Below are positions 1 through 9,496 of a stretch of DNA of 64,000 bases, piece after piece; within the stretch, counting starts at the first letter, position 1, and every line of letters begins with the position of its first letter. The stretch is from the NCBI GenBank assembly GCA_030646715.1, contig JAUSLJ010000010.1:62001-126000 (forward strand), in the 5' to 3' direction. A program made the position numbers and the translations under genes. The notes beneath the pieces were generated by a model. The model did no database searches. It saw only the letters and a program-made list of their open reading frames with translations, and had not been told where the DNA came from. Source of the stretch: Agitococcus sp. Its GTDB lineage: Bacteria; Pseudomonadota; Gammaproteobacteria; Pseudomonadales; Moraxellaceae.

Positions 1-90
1 ATTCGTGAAACTTCAGGCATGAAAACCGATCTTGAACTGTTGGAAAAACTCACTTTACAAGCAAACAATGTCACGAGTAGCGAATTATGA
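1..90 (+). CDS. 3' end of an unidentified upstream gene (partial)
   Basis: An open frame enters from the window edge and ends at TGA 88-90, giving 29 C-terminal residues that end in VTSSEL. The stop overlaps the ATG of the next gene (ATGA at 87-90), so the two are translationally coupled and in one operon. The fragment is too short to identify. In related urea/guanidine carboxylase operons the gene at this position is commonly an ABC transporter subunit, often the ATPase, but that is inference from context only. Confidence 0.6.
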   Translation: MRETSGMKTDLELLEKLTLQANNVTSSEL

Positions 91-812
91 GCTTATCAAC
101 ACCTACTTTTTTATGGGAAGAATTAGTGCCTGCTGGCCATCATTGGTCGGGACTGATTCGACGTGGCACGGTCTTACGCCTGACCGATATTGACGGTGGC
201 GCGAATGTCTCAACCTTGTTTTTTAATCCCGAAGACAAGCTCGAACGCTACAACATGGCCGATACCTTAAAAGCCCAACATACGGCCTTTTTAACAACAG
301 GTCATGTTTGCTACTCCGATATGGGACGAATTTTTTGTTCGATTATTCGCGATGATGCAGGTTGGAACGATACTTTTTGTGGCCTATCCGATAGCGCACA
401 AGTACAAGCACACTATGGTGAAGCCAACTTTGGTCAAGTACGCAATCAAATGTACCGTAATGGTCAAGATAGCTTACTGATTGAATTAGGAAAATACGGT
501 TTAGGCTTGCGTGACCTCGTGCCAAATATCAATTTTTTTAGCAAAGTCAGTTGTGACGAAAACGGCAAACTCTCTCATCATCCTACGCATAGCAACGCAG
601 GCAGTGTCATTGATTTACGCTTTGAAATGAATACCTTAGTTATGCTTTCGACTGCTCCTCATACCTTAAACCAAGCCAGCGAATACTCGCCAAAGCCTGT
701 GTTATTAACTGCGTATCGTGCGGATGCCGTAGCCGAAAACGATGTATGCCGTACGCAATGCGCGCAAAACGCACGCGGTTTTATCTTAACCGAACGTTAT
801 TACGCTGTTTAG
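87..812 (+). CDS. DUF1989 protein, urea carboxylase-associated protein 1 (UAAP1 type; probable carboxyguanidine deiminase subunit)
   Basis: This 241-residue soluble protein belongs to the DUF1989 family, and its length fits the UAAP1 branch. It shares with the next gene the family pattern: an N-terminal G-x-x-W-x-G-x-I/V-x-R/K-R-G segment, a V-x-T-L-F-F/Y-N strand, and a late N-I-N-F-F motif. It has AGWNDT where its partner has CGRHDT, so the two paralogues differ at a likely metal or active site. Established work on this family showed that the paired proteins form the heteromeric carboxyguanidine deiminase CgdAB, which turns carboxyguanidine into allophanate and ammonia. I cannot say which gene is cgdA. 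It overlaps the upstream gene by 4 nt and lies 14 nt before its partner. Confidence 0.85.
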   Translation: MSLSTPTFLWEELVPAGHHWSGLIRRGTVLRLTDIDGGANVSTLFFNPEDKLERYNMADTLKAQHTAFLTTGHVCYSDMGRIFCSIIRDDAGWNDTFCGLSDSAQVQAHYGEANFGQVRNQMYRNGQDSLLIELGKYGLGLRDLVPNINFFSKVSCDENGKLSHHPTHSNAGSVIDLRFEMNTLVMLSTAPHTLNQASEYSPKPVLLTAYRADAVAENDVCRTQCAQNARGFILTERYYAV

Positions 813-826
813 GCTAGGAGCACATC

Positions 827-1471
827 ATGAGTCAGTTAAGTCTTGAAAATGCAGTATTAAATGAAGTGTGCCCTTCTGGTGAATCATGGATGGGCAAAGT
901 CAAACGTGGACAAGTTTTTAGAATTTTGGATTTAGAAGGCAATCAAGCCGTTGATACCTTATTTTACAATGCCCACGATGCCAGTGAACGTTACAGTGCT
1001 AGCGATACCATTCGTCGTCAACAACAGCTTTATTTAGAAAAAGGCTCGGCCTTGTACAGTAATTTAGGGCAAGTGATGTTGCGTATTATTGATGACACTT
1101 GTGGTCGCCATGACACCTTAGGCGGTGCTTGTGCTGCCGAAAGTAATTGTGTGCGTTACAGTATTGATAAACGCCATATGCACAGTTGTCGTGACAACTT
1201 TATGCACGCCATTGCGCATCATCCCTACTGTTTAGAGCTGGGTTTAAGCAAACGTGACATCACCAGTAATATCAATTTTTTTATGAATGTGCCTGTATCG
1301 GCCAATGGCGATTTGCATTTTGCGGATGGTATTTCAGGGGCCGGTAAATACGTTGATTTACAGGCGGAGATGGATATTGTCGTGCTGATTTCTAACTGTC
1401 CACAACTGAATAATCCGTGTAATGCTTATAACCCCACACCGATTCGGTTATTAGTGTGGGATGCTGTTTAA
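827..1471 (+). CDS. DUF1989 protein, urea carboxylase-associated protein 2 (UAAP2 type; probable carboxyguanidine deiminase subunit)
   Basis: This 214-residue cytoplasmic protein is the shorter DUF1989 paralogue (UAAP2 branch). The ATG at 827 follows an AGGAG at 816-820 with ideal spacing. Visible motifs are DTLFYNA near residue 44, [14 protein letters not shown] near the middle, with cysteine and histidine residues that could bind metal, and [10 protein letters not shown] near residue 150. With the preceding protein it probably forms the CgdAB deiminase acting between the carboxylase and allophanate hydrolase. The older label is 'urea amidolyase-associated protein'. It sits 14 nt after its partner and about 130 nt before the carboxylase, with a hairpin repeat in between. 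Confidence 0.85.
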   Translation: MSQLSLENAVLNEVCPSGESWMGKVKRGQVFRILDLEGNQAVDTLFYNAHDASERYSASDTIRRQQQLYLEKGSALYSNLGQVMLRIIDDTCGRHDTLGGACAAESNCVRYSIDKRHMHSCRDNFMHAIAHHPYCLELGLSKRDITSNINFFMNVPVSANGDLHFADGISGAGKYVDLQAEMDIVVLISNCPQLNNPCNAYNPTPIRLLVWDAV

Positions 1472-1485
1472 TCTATTGATCTGTA

Positions 1486-1536
1486 GGGGCGAATTCATTC
1501 GCCAAGCCCAATAAATCAGGCGAATAAATTCGCCCC
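1486..1536. repeat. Dispersed palindromic hairpin repeat (GGGGCGAA...TTCGCCCC type)
   Basis: Two 18-nt arms, GGGGCGAATTCATTCGCC (1486-1503) and GGCGAATAAATTCGCCCC (1519-1536), are inverted copies with one mismatch around a 15-nt loop. It lies between the second DUF1989 gene and the carboxylase gene, inside the operon. Hairpins of this sequence type recur in intergenic DNA of many bacteria. Here it could also act as an mRNA-stabilising or attenuating stem. Confidence 0.7.
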
Positions 1537-1600
1537 AACATAACCATCGGACGACCTTTGGTTAAGAAGTTTTGTGTGGGACGACCCACGGAAAATCATC

Positions 1601-4600
1601 ATGCTGACTAAAGTATTAATCGCCAATCGTGGTGCTATTGCTTGCCGTATTATTCGCACCTTAAAAAAACTCAATATCAAAGCCGTTGCCGTTTACTCTG
1701 AAGCCGATGCTCAATCTTTACATGTGCGTTTAGCCGATGAAGCGATATGTATTGGTGCGGCTGCCGCCAGTGACAGTTACTTGCGCGGTGATAAAATTTT
1801 AGCGGCTGCCAAACAAACAGGCGCACAAGCGATTCATGCAGGTTATGGTTTTTTATCCGAAAATGCGCAGTTTGCCGCTGATTGTGCCGCCGCCAACATT
1901 GCCTTTATTGGCCCTACGCCCGAACAAATGCGCGCCTTTGGCCTTAAACATACGGCACGGGCATTAGCCGAAAGTAACGGTGTGCCCTTGTTAACAGGCA
2001 GTGGTTTATTAGATGACTTGGCTCATGCCAGCGTTGAAGCTGAACGGATTGGCTATCCTGTCATGCTCAAAAGTACCGCAGGCGGTGGTGGTATTGGTAT
2101 GCGTTTAATTTGGCAAGCGGTTGACTTAGCCGAAGCTTATGCTTCTGTTGAACGCCTAGCGCGTGCCAATTTTAAAGATGCAGGTTTGTACTTAGAAAAA
2201 TATGTCGAACATGCTCGCCACATTGAAGTACAGATTTTTGGTGATGGTGAAGGTAATGTTTTAGCTCTTGGCGAACGTGATTGCTCGGTGCAACGACGCA
2301 ACCAAAAAGTGATTGAAGAAACACCCGCACCCCATCTTAGTGAAGACACACGCCAAGCTTTGTATGCCACCGCTATCCGTTTAGGCCAAGCCGTTAATTA
2401 TCGCTCCGCAGGGACGGTTGAATTTGTCTTTGATGCGGATACTCAAGAATTTTACTTTTTAGAAGTGAATACCCGTTTGCAAGTCGAACATGGTGTCACC
2501 GAAGAAGTGATGAATATCGACTTAGTTGAGTGGATGGTACGTTTAGCCGCAGGCACTCTGCCGCCACTTCACACGCTACAACCACAAGCAATTGGCGCGT
2601 CGATGCAAGTGCGTTTATATGCCGAAGACCCGAGCAAAAACTTTCAACCGTCGGCAGGCGTATTAACCCAAGTCCAATTTCCAACCAATACTCGCGTTGA
2701 TACGTGGGTAGAAACAGGCAGTGATGTACCTGCTTTTTATGACCCGATGTTAGCCAAAATTATTGTTCATGCCGACACCCGCGCCGCCGCATTAGCCAAA
2801 CTTCAACATGCTTTAGAAAATACCAAAATTGCAGGTATCGAAACCAACTTAGATTATTTACGACAAATTTTAGCCGATGAAGTCTTTAGTCAAGGTCGGC
2901 AAACCACACGTTATCTCAATAGCTTTAGCTTTAATTTGCACACCATAGATGTTTTAGAAGCAGGCGTACAAACCACTGTCCAAGATTATCCTGCCCGTAT
3001 CGGTTATTGGGATGTAGGAGTCCCGCCTTCTGGACCTATGGATAATTACAGTTTTAGACTCGCCAATAAATTGGTCGGCAATAATGAAGAAGCCGCAGGC
3101 TTAGAATGCACCATGACCGCGCCCACGCTACGTTTTAATCGACGCAGTGTTATTGCCATTACGGGTGCGCCCGTCAACGCGACAGTGGATGATTGTCCGA
3201 TTCCCTTGTGGCAAGCAGTCACGGTTGAAGCAGGTAGTATATTAAAAATGGGCGCAGCAACGACGACAGGCGCACGAAGTTACTTAGCCATTCAAGGTGG
3301 ACTGGATGTACCGCTTTATTTAGGCAGCCGCTCGACCTTTACCCTCGGACAATTTGGCGGTCATGCAGGACGAACCTTGCGCGTGGGTGATGTATTACAC
3401 CTTAATTCCTGCAATCAGTTACCGACATTATCTGCTCATCCTGCGGTGATTCCAGACTACAGTCACGATTGGAAAATTGGCGTGCTATATGGCCCTCATG
3501 GTGCGCCTGACTTTTTTACCGATGACGATATCACGCAGTTTTTTGCCACCGAGTGGGAAGTTCACTACAACTCGAGTCGCACAGGTGTGCGTTTAATTGG
3601 CCCTAAACCGACATGGGCGCGACAAGATGGTGGTGAAGCAGGTTTGCATCCCTCCAACATCCATGACAATGCCTATGCTATTGGCGCAATTGACTTTACG
3701 GGCGATATGCCTGTTATTTTAGGGCCTGATGGCCCAAGCTTAGGCGGATTTGTCTGCCCTGCCGTTGTCGTTGCTGCCGAACTGTGGAAACTTGGTCAAT
3801 TACGGGCAGGCGATAAAATACGTTTTGTGCCATTGAACTATCAGCAAGCCCTCGCCTTAGAACAAGCGCAACTACAAACATTAGCCACTTTAACTCAGCC
3901 ATTAGCCACAATTGATGACTCAGCAGCGGCTTTAGAAAGCCCGATTTTATTACACCTCCCTGCCGAAGATGGCAAAGTACAAGTGGTGTATCGGCAAGCA
4001 GGTGATAAATATCTGTTAGTGGAATACGGCGATTTAGTCCTTGATTTAAACTTACGTTTTCGCGCTCATGCCTTAATGCAATGGATTCAACAACGGCAAC
4101 TGATAGGCATTATTGATTTAACCCCCGGTATTCGCTCCTTACAGATTCATTTTGATACGACTCATATCAGCCGTGACCATTTATTGAGCGAGCTAAAACA
4201 AGCCGAAGAACAACTCGACCATATTGATGATATTGAAGTGCCATCACGTATCGTGCATTTACCGTTATCGTGGGATGATATTTCCACACGAGTAGCGATT
4301 GAAAAATACATGCAATCGGTACGCAAAGATGCGCCGTGGTGTCCGAGTAATATTGAGTTTATTCGTCGTATCAATGGCTTAGATAGTATCGAACAAGTTC
4401 AAAACATCTTGTTTGAAGCCAGTTATTTAGTCATGGGTTTGGGCGATGTCTATTTAGGCGCGCCTGTTGCCACCCCCATTGACCCACGCCACCGCTTAGT
4501 CACCACTAAATATAATCCTGCGCGGACATGGACACCCGAAAATGCGGTTGGCATTGGTGGTGCGTATTTATGCGTTTATGGGATGGAAGGGCCTGGTGGT

Positions 4601-5194
4601 TATCAGTTTGTCGGTCGTACCTTGCAAATGTGGAATCGTTATCGTCAAACCGATGCTTTTACCGATGGCAAACCGTGGTTATTACGCTTCTTCGACCAAA
4701 TTCGCTTTTTTCCTGTGAGCAACGAGGAGTTAACGCAGATTCGTGCTGATTTTCCCTTAGGGCGTTACCCACTAAAAATTGAAGAAACAGTGTTTAAACT
4801 CAGTGATTATCGTCGCTTTTTGGCCGATAACGCCGAATCTATTGTCGAAGCTAAAGACAAGCAACAAAGCGCGTTTGATGCCGAACGCGAACGCTGGTTA
4901 GCAACGGGTCAGGCACACTATGACGATAGCCAACAACAGGCCACTCAAAGCACCGCCACCGTTGAACTCCCTGCCAATGCAGTGATTATCAACAACAGCG
5001 TTTCAGGTAATGTCTGGAAAATTTTGGTTAGTGAAGGTGATAGTGTAAAAGCTGGCGATACCTTAGCGATTATTGAGTCGATGAAAATGGAGTTTAATGT
5101 CACCAGTAGCGCAACAGGCACCGTGTTTAAAATTAACTGCCAAGAGGGAACTGCAATTCAAGCAGGACATGAAGCGATTATTTTAACGGTTTAA
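1601..5194 (+). CDS. uca: Urea carboxylase family protein (probable guanidine carboxylase), biotin-dependent
   Basis: This large ATP- and biotin-dependent carboxylase has 1197 residues from ATG 1601; an in-frame GTG at 1574 would add nine residues, but [16 protein letters not shown] is the normal family N-terminus. Domain order: biotin carboxylase (about 1-450, with the Gly-rich ATP-grasp loop [11 protein letters not shown] near 157), a KipA/AHS2-type carboxyltransferase half (from about 470, [20 protein letters not shown]), an AHS1-type half (about 800-1000), and a C-terminal biotinyl domain with the acceptor lysine in ESMKMEF (Lys1162). No allophanate hydrolase is fused to it, and none follows: the next gene is convergent. 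Enzymes of this family clustered with paired DUF1989 proteins have been shown to prefer guanidine, making carboxyguanidine, so 'urea carboxylase' may name a side activity. Confidence 0.93.
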   Translation: MLTKVLIANRGAIACRIIRTLKKLNIKAVAVYSEADAQSLHVRLADEAICIGAAAASDSYLRGDKILAAAKQTGAQAIHAGYGFLSENAQFAADCAAANIAFIGPTPEQMRAFGLKHTARALAESNGVPLLTGSGLLDDLAHASVEAERIGYPVMLKSTAGGGGIGMRLIWQAVDLAEAYASVERLARANFKDAGLYLEKYVEHARHIEVQIFGDGEGNVLALGERDCSVQRRNQKVIEETPAPHLSEDTRQALYATAIRLGQAVNYRSAGTVEFVFDADTQEFYFLEVNTRLQVEHGVTEEVMNIDLVEWMVRLAAGTLPPLHTLQPQAIGASMQVRLYAEDPSKNFQPSAGVLTQVQFPTNTRVDTWVETGSDVPAFYDPMLAKIIVHADTRAAALAKLQHALENTKIAGIETNLDYLRQILADEVFSQGRQTTRYLNSFSFNLHTIDVLEAGVQTTVQDYPARIGYWDVGVPPSGPMDNYSFRLANKLVGNNEEAAGLECTMTAPTLRFNRRSVIAITGAPVNATVDDCPIPLWQAVTVEAGSILKMGAATTTGARSYLAIQGGLDVPLYLGSRSTFTLGQFGGHAGRTLRVGDVLHLNSCNQLPTLSAHPAVIPDYSHDWKIGVLYGPHGAPDFFTDDDITQFFATEWEVHYNSSRTGVRLIGPKPTWARQDGGEAGLHPSNIHDNAYAIGAIDFTGDMPVILGPDGPSLGGFVCPAVVVAAELWKLGQLRAGDKIRFVPLNYQQALALEQAQLQTLATLTQPLATIDDSAAALESPILLHLPAEDGKVQVVYRQAGDKYLLVEYGDLVLDLNLRFRAHALMQWIQQRQLIGIIDLTPGIRSLQIHFDTTHISRDHLLSELKQAEEQLDHIDDIEVPSRIVHLPLSWDDISTRVAIEKYMQSVRKDAPWCPSNIEFIRRINGLDSIEQVQNILFEASYLVMGLGDVYLGAPVATPIDPRHRLVTTKYNPARTWTPENAVGIGGAYLCVYGMEGPGGYQFVGRTLQMWNRYRQTDAFTDGKPWLLRFFDQIRFFPVSNEELTQIRADFPLGRYPLKIEETVFKLSDYRRFLADNAESIVEAKDKQQSAFDAERERWLATGQAHYDDSQQQATQSTATVELPANAVIINNSVSGNVWKILVSEGDSVKAGDTLAIIESMKMEFNVTSSATGTVFKINCQEGTAIQAGHEAIILTV

Positions 5195-5226
5195 ATGGGA
5201 CGAATTTACAAGACTCTTGGTTTGGC

Positions 5227-5293
5227 TTCGACTCCGCTCAACCACCACGATTTCGCTCAGACAGCGCAAAAGCGCTACCTGAGCGGAGTCGAA
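5227..5293. repeat. Palindromic repeat between convergent genes
   Basis: A perfect 14-nt inverted pair, TTCGACTCCGCTCA (5227-5240) and TGAGCGGAGTCGAA (5280-5293), sits between the 3' ends of the carboxylase gene and the minus-strand epimerase gene. A second small palindrome, AGCGCAAAAGCGCT (5263-5276), lies in the loop. The arms resemble the CTTCGACAAGCTCAG core of the MITE-like copies elsewhere in the window, so it may be a related dispersed element. It could also serve as a bidirectional terminator, although no T-run follows. Confidence 0.65.
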
Positions 5294-5302
5294 GGGCTCG
5301 CC

Positions 5303-6355
5303 TCAACCAATCCCACGCTCCAGCACATCGCCCCTCTTCATCTGAATATAATCATTATCTGCAAACCACTGCACCGCATCGCGCAAACTCTCATCAATCG
5401 GGCGAACGATTAAACCTAAGTCGCGACGCGCCTTACTAGCATCGCACTTTAAACCTTTACGGGTGATTTCGATTTCTACAGGGGTAAAAAACGGTGGCTT
5501 ATGGGTCACATAATTAGATAGCCATGTTGCTACATAGGTAAATGGTTTTAACGCAGATAATGGCACGGTAAAAATCTTTTGCTGCCAACCCAACAACGCG
5601 GATAAACGAGCGAGAATTTCAGCATGATCGTAATTTTCGCCACCTAAAATATAACTCTCACCCGTCACGCCTTTTTCCATTGCCAACACATGACCAAGCG
5701 CACAATCGCGCACATCAATATAACAAGTCGGGCCTGTATCTAAGGCCATTAATAAGGGTAATTTGAAGGCTTCAATAACAATACGTCCTGTTGGCGTTGG
5801 CGCAATATCACCCGGCCCGATGGGTAAAGCAGGACAGACTGTCACCACATCTAAACCTAATTTGGCATATTCTTTAGCAATCACATGCGATTCATATTTG
5901 CTGCGCGAGTAGTCACTTTCCCAAAATTGAAAAGCCGATTTTTCCGTCGCTGCTACGCCTTGACTTTGACCCGCAAAAACCGCAATAGAACTGGTATAAA
6001 CAACTCGTTTAACACCCGCATCAACACAGGCTTGCAATACACAGCGTGTGCCTTCGACATTTACCCGATCCATCATCGACATATCACGCAGCCACAAGGC
6101 ATAAATAGCGGCCAAATGAAAGACGACATCACAACCTGCAACGGCTCGTTTCATATCACGCTGATTAGTGACATTGCCCGCAATCAGCTCAACACCATCA
6201 ATATCACGCAAATTTAATAAGTTTTCATGGGGAAGATGTAATACCCGTAACTTTGCTTGCGGATGACGTTGACGCAGAACTCTAACGACATGCGAACCAA
6301 TGAAGCCAGCGCCGCCCGTAATTAAAATCTGCTGAGGTTGTTGAATGCTTGCCAT
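5303..6355 (-). CDS. NAD(P)-dependent epimerase/dehydratase (extended SDR, dihydroflavonol reductase/HpnA-like)
   Basis: This 350-residue extended short-chain dehydrogenase has the nucleotide-binding motif ITGGAGFIGSH close to the N-terminus, the DVVFHLAA strand, the catalytic serine region VVYTSSIAVF and the YxxxK pair in YSRSK. The pattern is closest to dihydroflavonol-4-reductase-like and hopanoid-associated sugar epimerase (HpnA) proteins; the substrate cannot be told. The ATG at 6355 has GGAG nine nt upstream. An ATG eight codons earlier (6379) has no ribosome-binding site. No hopanoid or sugar genes are adjacent, so the physiological role is open. Its stop lies just beyond the palindromic repeat that separates it from the convergent carboxylase gene. 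Confidence 0.85.
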   Translation of the reverse strand: MASIQQPQQILITGGAGFIGSHVVRVLRQRHPQAKLRVLHLPHENLLNLRDIDGVELIAGNVTNQRDMKRAVAGCDVVFHLAAIYALWLRDMSMMDRVNVEGTRCVLQACVDAGVKRVVYTSSIAVFAGQSQGVAATEKSAFQFWESDYSRSKYESHVIAKEYAKLGLDVVTVCPALPIGPGDIAPTPTGRIVIEAFKLPLLMALDTGPTCYIDVRDCALGHVLAMEKGVTGESYILGGENYDHAEILARLSALLGWQQKIFTVPLSALKPFTYVATWLSNYVTHKPPFFTPVEIEITRKGLKCDASKARRDLGLIVRPIDESLRDAVQWFADNDYIQMKRGDVLERGIG

Positions 6356-6448
6356 GTTCGGCTTCTCCACGGTGGTCATAAGATGAGAATTATCCTATAC
6401 CATAGCAAGCGCTTGCTTTTCTAGCCTAAATTAGAGTTTTTGCTCTAA

Positions 6449-7093
6449 TCAGCCGAATTTGCCCACAAACGGATTATGTTTCTTTTCCCGACCAATCGTC
6501 GACATTGGCCCATGCCCTGCAATAAATTGATAATCATCAGGCAAGCTAAACAACTGCTGTTTAATTGAATTTTCTAACGTTTTAAAATCGCCACGCGGAA
6601 AATCGGTACGACCAACGCCATCTTTAAACAATACATCGCCGACAATCGCCAATTTGCTGTCGTGATGAATAAAGACAACATGACCCGGTGTATGACCGGG
6701 GCAATATCTCACTTCTAATGTTAAATTTCCGACCGTTACCGTATCGCCCTGCTCTAACCAACGCTGAGGCTCAAAGGCTTGGGCTGGCGCAAAGCGAAAC
6801 ATCATCGCTTGTTGCGGCAACATATCGAGCCAAAATTTTTCTTCTTTTTGTGGACCTTCAATTTTTACACTAAAATGTTTGGCCAACTCAACCACTGCAC
6901 CCACATGATCTAAATGTCCGTGCGTTAAGATGAGCTTGGTGATTTTTACTCCCGCTTTGGCAACAGCAGCGAGCAATTTTGCCGAATCACCCCCTGCATC
7001 GACTAATGTGCCTTCCATTGTTTCGTCACACCATAACAAGGTGCAGTTTTGCTCAAAGGGTGTCACAGGGATAATTTGATACTGTAAAGCCAT
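6449..7093 (-). CDS. Metallo-beta-lactamase fold hydrolase, glyoxalase II-like (YcbL/GloB family)
   Basis: This 214-residue cytoplasmic enzyme has the binuclear-metal signature THGHLDHVGA (HxHxDH) near residue 60, then the metal-binding histidine of CPGHTPGH, the bridging aspartate of VGDVLF and the late histidine of IAGHGP. At this length it lacks the C-terminal glutathione-binding helical domain of true GloB and resembles the short YcbL type, which hydrolyses S-lactoylglutathione-like thioesters. The start has AGGA seven nt upstream. It is separate from the flanking minus-strand genes by about 70 and 130 nt, so it may be transcribed alone. Exact substrate unknown. Confidence 0.88.
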   Translation of the reverse strand: MALQYQIIPVTPFEQNCTLLWCDETMEGTLVDAGGDSAKLLAAVAKAGVKITKLILTHGHLDHVGAVVELAKHFSVKIEGPQKEEKFWLDMLPQQAMMFRFAPAQAFEPQRWLEQGDTVTVGNLTLEVRYCPGHTPGHVVFIHHDSKLAIVGDVLFKDGVGRTDFPRGDFKTLENSIKQQLFSLPDDYQFIAGHGPMSTIGREKKHNPFVGKFG

Positions 7094-7169
7094 AACAGAT
7101 TCCTAAATCAAGTCCGAAGTCGTTCGTGGCGACACAACGAAAAGAACTATGATAAAACGAGTTACTTGC

Positions 7170-7209
7170 TAAAAGAAAAAAAGATGACAGCTAATAAGCT
7201 GTCATCTTT
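7170..7209 (-). terminator. Rho-independent terminator of the GH31 gene
   Basis: A perfect 13-bp stem (AAAGATGACAGCT at 7180-7192 and AGCTGTCATCTTT at 7197-7209) with a 4-nt loop lies 25 nt after the stop of the minus-strand GH31 gene. On the minus strand it is followed by a run of T interrupted by one C (complement of 7170-7180). Confidence 0.85.
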
Positions 7210-7234
7210 AATTTCACCACCTCAGGCTAGAGCA

Positions 7235-9496
7235 TTATTTTACGCCCAAGGCTTTTAAGTTACTGTCAAACTGCGCGCCTACGGCTGAACCTTGCTTATA
7301 AAAAGCGGCAGGAGTTCCGATAGGAGCGTAAACCCATTGCCAACTGCCCGTTGCGGCATTGACTGACGTTAACCACCACGGCGCACTCGGAGCGTTGCTG
7401 TTTTTACCGTAGGTATAACCTGTAAAGGCATGAACCCATGTCGTATTGGCTTTGTTCGGGAAGTACACTTTTTTCCAGCCATTGTTGTAGCTGTTTTTGT
7501 TGATGACAGGGGCAACTAAAATTTCGCTGCCTAACATCATGTGGTCGCTTAAACCTGCCAATTCTGGCTCATTGCTGTATTGCAACATCGGGTGACGAAC
7601 CACTGGCCAGCCTTTAGTTGCGGCTTCTTGAAACAACTGGGTACGATAAAACGCTAAGGCTTTATAGACACGAGCAAAACGGTCAAATTGACTGTAGGTT
7701 TGAGTGTTGCTATAAAATTGGGCATTATCTTCAGGCTTTAAACCTTCATGGGTACGATACGCCGAGGTAAACGCAGAAAACTCCATCCAACGCTCTAATA
7801 ACTCTTGTTCACGGTTGTAACCTACACCCGCAATCGATGCATTGGTATAACCGCCAATATCGCTATGCGTCAGTGATAATCCCGAAAAGCCGCCCGTTAA
7901 CGTGGCCATAATCGCGGTTTTTAAACCGTCATATTGATCCCAAGTGACTAATTGGTCGCCCTGCCATAATAAAGTGGAATAGGCAGGCGTACGAGCTGAA
8001 CCAGAACGATTAAAGAACACCACATCATCACCCAAACCTGCTTCGTTGATCGCTTCGCGGGCAATACGCGCCCAATCAACAGGATAACGATTGTGGTATT
8101 CAGAGGCTTTTGCACCTGACCATAACACCGCATCAAACGGCAAGGCTTCGGCAAAATCGTGCATCCAACCACGGCAACGTCCTTCACCAATCAATTGCGT
8201 TTTAATAACCGATTTAATCCATGTCACGGCACTCGGATTGGTTAAATCCACCATGCCTGCGGCAAAGTCAGTATTGGTCACTTGATAGGGCGTACCGTCT
8301 GCTTGCTTAACTAAATAACTGTTGGCAACCGCTTCGGCGTATAAATTACGGCGAACATTGCCTTTGGGCGTAGCATCCACCAAAAAGGGATTGATATAAC
8401 ACAACACATGACCATTACGATTTTCGATACGATTAACCAAACCGTCCCAATTAGGATAACGGTCTTTATCTAACTCCCAATTCCACCATAATTGCGAGCC
8501 AAAACTGGTTTGACGTTTACCGACCCAATCTTGTAACCACACACCCGCGACAGGCGTACCACGACGCTCTAATTCGGTTAATACAGTCGAAACTTTATCC
8601 GTACCACCTTGCATGCCGACGATTGCGCCTTCATTAAACCATGACGGCAATGGACGCATACGGCCTGTATAGTCGGTAAAGCGTTGAATCAACTCCAACA
8701 TACTATTGCCCGCTAAAATTCGGCCTGTCATTAAACCGCTAAACAAACGCACACGGACACGACTCGGATCACTTAAATCAAAGACTGAATAATCGGTGCT
8801 TTCTAAAAACAACGACTTATTGGTGTTGGTAATATATTGTGGCACCGCGTAATAGGTGGTGAGTTCGTCACCTGCTGCCCCTTTTGAACCTAAATTAACC
8901 GCCGCACTAATCGGTTGATGACCACGACCCACGCCCCCTTCTTGAGAAAGGATAGGTACGCTTTTGCCCTTCATGTTTAATACCGAGAACTGCTCACCAA
9001 AACCGTGAAAACGCTCATCGGCACTAGAACTGTAGGCGAGTTCGCTGTAGTTAACTGCGGGATTATCAAAGGTCACTCTGAACTTTAAATGCCCTGTTAA
9101 CGGCTGAGTAAACGTCAACACATAGCCCGTTGCACACGCGGCATTGCCCGACAAACGGCCTTTAAAAACAATTTCCGTAGTGCTTTGGGTAAACGAGGTG
9201 ATAGTTTGATCGGTACATTGGCTGACGATATTTTCGGTGGTGGTAAATGAACCCCGTAACTCATGCGCGTCTAATTGCTGCGTGCCTACACGCAAAAAAC
9301 TTTCTGCCGCAACGGATTCCCAAATCACCCGCGCACCACTTTTAATTTGCAAACGGTTTCCTGTCCATAAGGCAGTAACCCCCCCTAAAGTGCTGGTTGT
9401 TGCTGATGGTGCAGACAACACTGCGTTTGTCGCGTAGGCGGAGTCTATTGCCAAAGAGCTTAGAGCTATCATCATTGTCAAAGTGGTTTTTTTCAT
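7235..9496 (-). CDS. Secreted glycoside hydrolase family 31 alpha-glycosidase (YihQ-like)
   Basis: A 753-residue enzyme. The chosen ATG (9496) begins a signal peptide MKKTTLTMMIALSSLA...AYA; an upstream frame extension to 9580 lacks support. The GH31 TIM barrel carries the nucleophile in GWMHDFAE (Asp447) and the acid/base in WQGDQLVTWD (Asp514), 67 residues apart as in E. coli YihQ (Asp405 and Asp472). The segment QDWVGKRQTSFGSQLWWNW at 322-340 aligns with the YihQ sugar-sulfonate pocket: the Gln288 and Trp304 equivalents are kept, but the Arg301 equivalent is Gln335. That argues against a sulfoquinovosidase and for another alpha-glucoside. The protein is exported, unlike cytoplasmic YihQ. 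No sulfoquinovose, maltose or transport genes are adjacent; it is transcribed alone, away from yajQ. Confidence 0.9.
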   Translation of the reverse strand: MKKTTLTMMIALSSLAIDSAYATNAVLSAPSATTSTLGGVTALWTGNRLQIKSGARVIWESVAAESFLRVGTQQLDAHELRGSFTTTENIVSQCTDQTITSFTQSTTEIVFKGRLSGNAACATGYVLTFTQPLTGHLKFRVTFDNPAVNYSELAYSSSADERFHGFGEQFSVLNMKGKSVPILSQEGGVGRGHQPISAAVNLGSKGAAGDELTTYYAVPQYITNTNKSLFLESTDYSVFDLSDPSRVRVRLFSGLMTGRILAGNSMLELIQRFTDYTGRMRPLPSWFNEGAIVGMQGGTDKVSTVLTELERRGTPVAGVWLQDWVGKRQTSFGSQLWWNWELDKDRYPNWDGLVNRIENRNGHVLCYINPFLVDATPKGNVRRNLYAEAVANSYLVKQADGTPYQVTNTDFAAGMVDLTNPSAVTWIKSVIKTQLIGEGRCRGWMHDFAEALPFDAVLWSGAKASEYHNRYPVDWARIAREAINEAGLGDDVVFFNRSGSARTPAYSTLLWQGDQLVTWDQYDGLKTAIMATLTGGFSGLSLTHSDIGGYTNASIAGVGYNREQELLERWMEFSAFTSAYRTHEGLKPEDNAQFYSNTQTYSQFDRFARVYKALAFYRTQLFQEAATKGWPVVRHPMLQYSNEPELAGLSDHMMLGSEILVAPVINKNSYNNGWKKVYFPNKANTTWVHAFTGYTYGKNSNAPSAPWWLTSVNAATGSWQWVYAPIGTPAAFYKQGSAVGAQFDSNLKALGVK

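Noticed and set aside
1472-1600. Guanidine riboswitch before the carboxylase
   Set aside because: The region holds only the hairpin repeat; a riboswitch, if present, should lie upstream of the whole operon, outside the window.
5195-5413. Plus-strand open frame after the carboxylase
   Set aside because: It spans the palindromic repeat and the antisense end of the epimerase gene, with no family resemblance.
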